The notes under the pieces were generated by a model. That model did no database searches and was not told the DNA's origin. It saw only the letters and a program-made list of their open reading frames with translations. Of a stretch of DNA of 10,071 bases, positions 6,357-10,071 are shown in pieces. The stretch lies in contig DINC01000227.1 in the NCBI GenBank assembly GCA_002425885.1, forward strand, positions 3,943-14,013. The letters are read 5' to 3'. The position numbers and the translations under genes were made by a program. The first letter of the stretch is position 1; each line of letters begins with the position of its first letter. This DNA is from Spirochaetia bacterium UBA5550. Its GTDB lineage: Bacteria; Spirochaetota; UBA4802; UBA5550.

Positions 6357-7232
6357 ATGAAGCTTAACAACGAAGCAAAAGTCGGGCTTATGATTACACT
6401 CAGTTTCACGATTTTCATCGGGCTTGTGGCTCTCCTTGCCAAGATAAATGTGTCAAGCTCCGGGTATCATTTAAACATATATTTCGGTTTTCTGAATGAT
6501 CTTAAAGTAGGAGCTCCTGTAAGTATAGCAGGTGGCATACAGATAGGGCAGGTTGTTGAAATTAAACAGTCTGATGAGAAGACAGTTGTTGTTGTCTGGA
6601 TCGATAATAAGTTCAGGCTTATAAAAGATACAAGCTTCGCGATTTTCACCAAGGGGATAATAGGCTCAAAATATATCAATGTTTTTGTTCCTCCATCTCA
6701 GAATGTGGAGGACTTTTTCAATGACGGTGACACTGTGTATGGAGTTGACCCGCCGAGTTTTGACCAGATGATGCTGATATTTCAGACTTTTATGCATGGT
6801 GAAAACGGCGGTGAACTCCTTGCCAGAATTTTTCAGAACTCGGAACAGTTTGTTGAGAACCTCAATAAAATAACAAAAGAGAACAGGGGAGACCTCCGTC
6901 AGTCGGTTGTATCCGCGAAATCCTCGATCATGCTGTTTTCGCAGCAGATGAAAATTTTTATGGAGGAGCTGAACAGGTTCACCAGGAACATGTCCTCCCT
7001 CTCTGAGAAAAACCGGGAGGAGATCAACATCACTATAAGAAACATGTCCGAGATATCAAGCAACCTGAACAAGATAATCCAGAGGCTTGAAGACGGGCGC
7101 GGAAGCCTCGGGAAACTTATGACTGATGAAGAGATTTACTACAATATAAAAGATGCCTCACAGTCTGCAAAGGAACTCTTCAGCCAGCTGAAACAGGACC
7201 CGTCAAAATTATTCTTTAAACCGAAGCAGTAG
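6357..7232 (+). CDS. MlaD/MCE-domain phospholipid-transport protein
   Basis: The 291-residue protein starts at ATG 6357 with GGAGG (6347-6351) 5 bases upstream, preferred over an in-frame GTG at 6342 whose codons overlap that site. A single N-terminal helix (about 10-30) anchors it in the inner membrane. The MCE domain (about 38-115) shows G-F-L-N-D-L-K-V-G-A-P-V (44-55), I-x-I-G-Q-V (61-66) and K-G-I-I-G-S-K-Y-I-N-V (99-109), the family's 'GL..G..V...Gv.VG.V ... t.G.lG.kyi.l' pattern. Residues about 155-280 are helical and rich in Asn/Ser/Glu, ending with D-G-R-G-S-L-G-K-L (246-254) as in many MCE proteins of anaerobic Gram-negatives. MlaD hexamers form a lipid-binding ring between an MlaE/MlaF ABC transporter and the outer membrane. 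Neither MlaE nor MlaF is adjacent here, so its transporter must be encoded elsewhere or outside the window. radA begins 3 bases downstream. Confidence 0.88.
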   Translation: MKLNNEAKVGLMITLSFTIFIGLVALLAKINVSSSGYHLNIYFGFLNDLKVGAPVSIAGGIQIGQVVEIKQSDEKTVVVVWIDNKFRLIKDTSFAIFTKGIIGSKYINVFVPPSQNVEDFFNDGDTVYGVDPPSFDQMMLIFQTFMHGENGGELLARIFQNSEQFVENLNKITKENRGDLRQSVVSAKSSIMLFSQQMKIFMEELNRFTRNMSSLSEKNREEINITIRNMSEISSNLNKIIQRLEDGRGSLGKLMTDEEIYYNIKDASQSAKELFSQLKQDPSKLFFKPKQ

Positions 7233-7235
7233 GTT

Positions 7236-8567
7236 ATGGCAAAGAAAACAGATTATTATGTATGTTCCGCATGCGGTACAGATTTCTCCAAGTGGAATGG
7301 AAGGTGTTCAATATGCGGCGAGTGGAACACTATTATTGAAAAACCGCAGGAAGTAAAGGCGAAGAAAAGCGGTGTTCCGTCAGCAGTACCTTTAAGTTCA
7401 ATCGGTAAAGAGAACCTTGAAAGGATAAGCACCGGAAACAGCGAGTTTGACCTTGTGTGCGGAGGGGGGATTGTGCCCGGCTCTGTTATACTCCTTGGCG
7501 GGGAGCCCGGTATCGGGAAGTCAACTCTGGCGCTTCAGATTTCGCAAAAACTGCGGTCTCTTTATATTTCCGGAGAGGAGTCCCCTGCGCAGATACGGCA
7601 GAGGGGGGACAGGATTTCCATAGATCCATCGAAGGTAAATATTTCTGTCAACAACGAGGTTGATGATATAATCTCACTTGTGCATAAAATAAAACCTGGG
7701 TGCCTCATTGTTGATTCGATTCAGACAGTTTATAATGTGGAACTCCCCGGAATAGTGGGGTCAGTGAGCCAGGTTAGGGAGTCTGCTTCAAGGCTTGTTG
7801 ATCTTGCGAAACGGAACGATATCCCGGTTATACTGATAGGTCATATTACTAAAGAGGGGAGCATAGCGGGACCGAAGCTCCTCGAACATATTGTGGACAC
7901 TGTTTTATACTTTGAAGGGGATTTCTCCCGTGAATTCCGTGTGCTCCGTGCATTCAAGAACAGGTACGGCTCAGTGAATGAACTGGGCCTCTTCCGCATG
8001 ACAGAGAAGGGCCTTGAAGAGGTGAAGGATAAGAACAGGATTTTTCTGAATCCCTTCAGATCCCCCTCTCCGGGAAACGCTGTTTCCGCCGCTTTTGAAG
8101 GGAGCAGGACAATCCTCTTTGAAGTGCAGGCCCTTGTAACTTTTTCAAGCTTTTCAAATCCCAGAAGACTATCCGACGGTTTTGACATAAACAGGCTCCT
8201 GATAATATGCGCTGTGCTTGAAAAACACGCGGGGCTTAAACTTGGCAATTTTGATGTGTTTATTAATGTTTCAGGGGGTTTTAATATAAGCGAAACCTCC
8301 GGAGACCTTGCTGTGGCAATTGCAATAGCCTCAAGTCTTAAGGAGAAATCTGTTGAGGAGGGGAGCGGTTTTATCGGTGAGGTTTCACTTGCAGGGGAGC
8401 TGCGCCCTGTTTCTCAGATTGAGAAGAGGGTGCAGGAGTTCAGGTTCTCCGGGTTTAAAAGGATTTATGTCTCAGAGGGGGATGTTGAGAAAGCCAGGGG
8501 CGCCGGATTCGACGGGGAGATTATCGGCTCAAGAACAGTTAGCCAGGTATTGGGGCTTGTTTTTTGA
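7236..8567 (+). CDS. radA: DNA repair protein RadA
   Basis: The 443-residue protein has full RadA architecture and normal length. An N-terminal zinc finger (Cys10, Cys13, Cys24, Cys27; C-x2-C-x10-C-x2-C) is followed by a RecA-like ATPase with Walker A G-E-P-G-I-G-K-S-T (89-97), Walker B L-I-V-D-S (157-161) and the RadA-specific K-N-R-Y-G motif (241-245). The C-terminal Lon-protease-like domain contains G-G-F-N-I-S-E-T-S-G-D-L-A-V-A and G-E-V-S-L-A-G-E-L-R-P-V. RadA is a hexameric branch-migration motor acting with RecA in recombinational repair. ATG 7236 lies 3 bases after the MlaD-like stop with an AGG overlapping that stop, so the two genes are probably co-transcribed and translationally coupled. 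There is no obvious functional link between them. Confidence 0.97.
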   Translation: MAKKTDYYVCSACGTDFSKWNGRCSICGEWNTIIEKPQEVKAKKSGVPSAVPLSSIGKENLERISTGNSEFDLVCGGGIVPGSVILLGGEPGIGKSTLALQISQKLRSLYISGEESPAQIRQRGDRISIDPSKVNISVNNEVDDIISLVHKIKPGCLIVDSIQTVYNVELPGIVGSVSQVRESASRLVDLAKRNDIPVILIGHITKEGSIAGPKLLEHIVDTVLYFEGDFSREFRVLRAFKNRYGSVNELGLFRMTEKGLEEVKDKNRIFLNPFRSPSPGNAVSAAFEGSRTILFEVQALVTFSSFSNPRRLSDGFDINRLLIICAVLEKHAGLKLGNFDVFINVSGGFNISETSGDLAVAIAIASSLKEKSVEEGSGFIGEVSLAGELRPVSQIEKRVQEFRFSGFKRIYVSEGDVEKARGAGFDGEIIGSRTVSQVLGLVF

Positions 8568-8600
8568 GAGAAAAAGTCTTGCTAAATGTGGATATATTAA

Positions 8601-8627
8601 TAAAAATGTAAATTTATCTGCCGATAA
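8601..8627 (+). promoter_or_regulatory. Candidate sigma-28 (FliA-type) promoter
   Basis: TAAA (8601-8604), 15 bases, then GCCGATAA (8620-8627) is an exact match to the flagellar/chemotaxis sigma-28 consensus TAAA-N15-GCCGATAA. The extended -35 (TAAAGTTT) is matched at only five of eight positions. It lies 34 bases after the radA stop and points into non-coding sequence. The same bases also form a small TTATC/GATAA inverted repeat. No flagellar gene is visible. Confidence 0.45.
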
Positions 8628-8708
8628 GGTAGAGTAGAAGGTATAAGTATCATGAGTTTGTCCTTAAAATGCTAAGCTTATGAAAGAGCTGCGTCATGAA
8701 ACTATACT

Positions 8709-8744
8709 GTCATACCCGCGCAGGCGGGTATCCATTTCTTTTTT
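8709..8744 (+). repeat. REP-like palindrome, possible terminator
   Basis: TGTCAT leads into a perfect 8-bp stem (ATACCCGC 8712-8719, loop GCAG, GCGGGTAT 8724-8731), followed by CCA and, after a few bases, six T (8739-8744). The pattern GTCAT-x-CCCGC ... GCGGG-x-ATCCA is a widespread extragenic palindrome type in bacterial genomes, so this is probably one copy of a dispersed family. It could also terminate transcripts coming from radA or from the sigma-28-like promoter, although the T run is 7 bases from the stem. Confidence 0.7.
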
Positions 8745-8881
8745 ATACATATTATCAGATGTGATGATAAACAATTGAAAATAAAGCCCTTTAAACCAGG
8801 TGTATTTCTTTAATGTGCCCGTGGTAGACATGCTGCAGTTGAAATGTACTTATGATTTTTGTGAACTCTTGCCAGAGCCAC

Positions 8882-9892
8882 CTACTTCTTTTTCTTCAGA
8901 CTATCAATCTCTTCAGGAGTAAGCCCTGTGACCCTGGATATGGTTTCAACAGGAATTTTTTCTTTCAACATACCGGCAGCGGTTTCAAGTTTACCCTTTT
9001 TTATTCCCTCCTTAACTCCTTCTTTTATTCCTTCTCTTATACCTGCCTTTATCCCCTCTTTTTTCCCTTCTTTGATGCCTTTTTTAAGTCCTTCTTTAAT
9101 ACCTTCGTCAAGCCCCTCTTCCCTTCCTAACCTAAGTCCTTCAATACGCCCTTCTGCTACACCTTTGTCATATCCCCTCTTTCTCAATTCACTTCCCAGT
9201 CTCACGGTTTCCTCCTTCTCTTCAAGTTTTTCAAGTATTTTCTCTCTGTCTCCCAGCCTGATTTCAAGAAAAAAATCTATGGCATCCATATTTTTCTCAA
9301 AGGTATTAACATCGTTTTCAGTATCATTATAGCATTTAATTAATTCAACGGCAAGCGCGATTTTATTCTGAATTTCATGTTTCATAGCGGCTCTGAGTAC
9401 AGCTATAAACCTGTTTTTGGTTTCGATATACTTCGCAGCTTCATGATCTTTCACCCGGATAAGTCTGTATTTAAAATGAAGATACACATCATCCAGACAG
9501 TGTACCCTGATTTCATGTTCCGGTTGTTTAGTCCAATTCTCCGATCTATCCGTAAATAATGCCACCGGTAGTATCTCAACATCAGAGAACTTCCGCGCCA
9601 GATCAATTACATAATGCGCAAAGCGGTATATATCAAATTTTGATTTATCCGACCAGTGCTCAATCAGCACAAGTATTACACGTTTAGAATCCCCGAAGGT
9701 GTATGTAACAGCAATATCATTTTTCATACTCCGGTCAAAATGCGAGTGTTTCTTTATCTCCTGAATATTAAAATCGATCTTAACCGGCCTGCCGTATCTC
9801 TCGAATATCTCCGGTTTTATAAATTCAAGAGCATCAGCGGGGTAATCCATTACAAGGTTCTTTATAATCTGATCAGCTGTGAGTTTAGGCAC
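8882..9892 (-). CDS. Rpn/PD-(D/E)XK-type transposase-like nuclease family protein with EG-repeat tail
   Basis: The 336-residue protein on the minus strand starts at GTG 9892, supported by an excellent AGGAGG site (9904-9899) 6 bases before it. The N-terminal half resembles the Rpn (recombination-promoting nuclease) / PD-(D/E)XK transposase-like family. Asp59 lies in N-D-I-A-V-T-Y and Glu78 in V-L-V-L-I-E-H-W-S, and F-D-I-Y-R-F-A-H-Y (86-94) matches the family's 'R...Y' helix. The usual E-x-Q/K is E-H-W here, so catalysis is uncertain. Residues about 247-301 are a run of roughly 14 tetrapeptides of the E-G-I-K type. The C-terminus ends V-E-T-I-S-R-V-T-G-L-T-P-E-E-I, a small helical motif typical of these proteins. 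Family members promote RecA-independent recombination or serve in phage defence; which applies here is not known. It stands alone, opposite to its neighbours and bordered by REP-like palindromes, which suggests an accessory gene. Confidence 0.75.
   Translation of the reverse strand: MPKLTADQIIKNLVMDYPADALEFIKPEIFERYGRPVKIDFNIQEIKKHSHFDRSMKNDIAVTYTFGDSKRVILVLIEHWSDKSKFDIYRFAHYVIDLARKFSDVEILPVALFTDRSENWTKQPEHEIRVHCLDDVYLHFKYRLIRVKDHEAAKYIETKNRFIAVLRAAMKHEIQNKIALAVELIKCYNDTENDVNTFEKNMDAIDFFLEIRLGDREKILEKLEEKEETVRLGSELRKRGYDKGVAEGRIEGLRLGREEGLDEGIKEGLKKGIKEGKKEGIKAGIREGIKEGVKEGIKKGKLETAAGMLKEKIPVETISRVTGLTPEEIDSLKKKK
8990..9154 (-). repeat. Intragenic 12-bp tandem repeat encoding EG tetrapeptides
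   Basis: The 3' part of the Rpn-like gene encodes about 14 imperfect units of Glu/Lys-Gly-Ile/Leu-Lys/Arg. On the + strand this appears as repeated CCTTCTTT- and CCTTCTTTAATA-like units. The period of 12 bases keeps the frame, so gain or loss of a unit would only change the length of the helical tail. Confidence 0.8.
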
Positions 9893-10071
9893 ATGTCTCC
9901 TCCTTTGTAAAACATCTTTGCCATTAATACGAAATCAAGGGATGTGCTTTAAAATTTTTTTGTCATTCCGGTTTCACCCCAAGGGTACTTTTTCGCTGCG
10001 CTCAGGGCGTGCACACTTCAGTTCGTGCAAATACCGGAATCTCATAGACTAATATTATGAGATACCGGCAT
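9893..10071. repeat. REP-like inverted repeats at the right edge
   Basis: Upstream of the Rpn-like gene, TGTCATTCCGGT (9961-9972) contains an 8-bp arm (ATTCCGGT, 9965-9972) that is the exact reverse complement of ACCGGAAT at 10033-10040. Between them are small hairpins (ACCC-CAA-GGGT near 9976, and TGCAC/GTGCA near 10010-10029). A second inverted repeat runs to the window end: a 16-base arm at 10031-10046 and its partner at 10056-10071 match at 14 of 16 positions around a 9-base loop, with an uninterrupted core of ATCTCATA/TATGAGAT. These resemble dispersed GTCATTCCGG-type extragenic palindromes. The array probably continues beyond the window. Confidence 0.65.

Larger units (their letters stand above)
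8568..8881. other. Non-coding stretch between radA and the Rpn-like gene
   Basis: This 314-base gap holds a sigma-28-like promoter (8601-8627), a REP-like palindrome with a T run (8712-8744) and a small perfect inverted repeat (TTATCA 8752-8757 with TGATAA 8765-8770). Downstream of the promoter, a 7-codon frame (ATG 8652, with AGAAGG 10 bases upstream) and a 31-codon frame (ATG 8680) can be read. The latter runs straight through the palindrome and resembles no known protein. Nothing recognisable was found in 8771-8881. Confidence 0.6.

Noticed and set aside
8353..8637. A 94-codon + strand frame overlapping the end of radA
   Set aside because: It overlaps the conserved Lon-like domain of radA in another frame, so it is a shadow; its tail runs into the sigma-28-like promoter region.
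8680..8778. A 31-codon frame starting at ATG 8680
   Set aside because: It reads through the REP-like palindrome, has no clear ribosome-binding site and no recognisable similarity.
9003..9154. CRISPR-like array of short CCTTCTTT-type repeats
   Set aside because: The 12-base period without spacers, in frame with a coding sequence, is a tetrapeptide repeat and not repeat-spacer architecture.
8928..9332. A Pro/Ser/Phe-rich open frame on the + strand
   Set aside because: It is the antisense shadow of the EG-repeat tail of the Rpn-like gene, which has the strong ribosome-binding site and family motifs.
9905..9960. Minus-strand promoter for the Rpn-like gene (TTGATT near 9935)
   Set aside because: No acceptable -10 box was found at the proper distance, so the match is too weak to annotate.

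Overview
The window comes from a Gram-negative, moderately AT-rich bacterium. It carries a TonB/ExbB/ExbD energy-transduction system with an outer-membrane receptor, an MlaD-type lipid-transport protein and two proteins related to System II (Ccs/ResBC) cytochrome c biogenesis. That mix fits anaerobic respiring lineages such as Deferribacterota or the former Deltaproteobacteria. This placement is inferred from gene content only and is not firm.

Region 1 (about 3-6230, all + strand) is one apparent operon. It starts with the C-terminal part of a TonB-dependent receptor, cut by the left edge of the window. A strong intrinsic terminator follows, and then seven tightly spaced or overlapping genes: a periplasmic protein with two molybdopterin-oxidoreductase-like (sulfite-oxidase-fold) domains that appears to lack the cofactor cysteine; a CcsA/CcmC-like multi-helix membrane protein with a degenerate tryptophan-rich motif; a ResB-like protein; ExbB; two consecutive ExbD proteins; and TonB. 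The last four would power the receptor through proton motive force. The middle three are not standard TonB partners. Together they suggest a dedicated uptake system in which a heme-carrying membrane module handles or reduces the imported substrate. The substrate cannot be read from the sequence, and this is the most interesting feature of the window.

Region 2 (about 6294-8567, + strand) has a plausible sigma-70-type promoter followed by an MlaD/MCE-domain protein and radA, three bases apart. The usual Mla permease and ATPase genes are not next to it.

Region 3 (8568-10071) is accessory in character. A 314-base intergenic stretch contains an exact match to the flagellar sigma-28 consensus (TAAA-N15-GCCGATAA) and, about 90 bases downstream, a REP-like palindrome with a T run. 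Next, on the minus strand, is an Rpn/PD-(D/E)XK-type transposase-like nuclease with a long EG-rich tetrapeptide repeat tail. Beyond its start lie further REP-like inverted repeats that run to the right edge. No tRNA, rRNA, CRISPR array or complete insertion sequence was seen.
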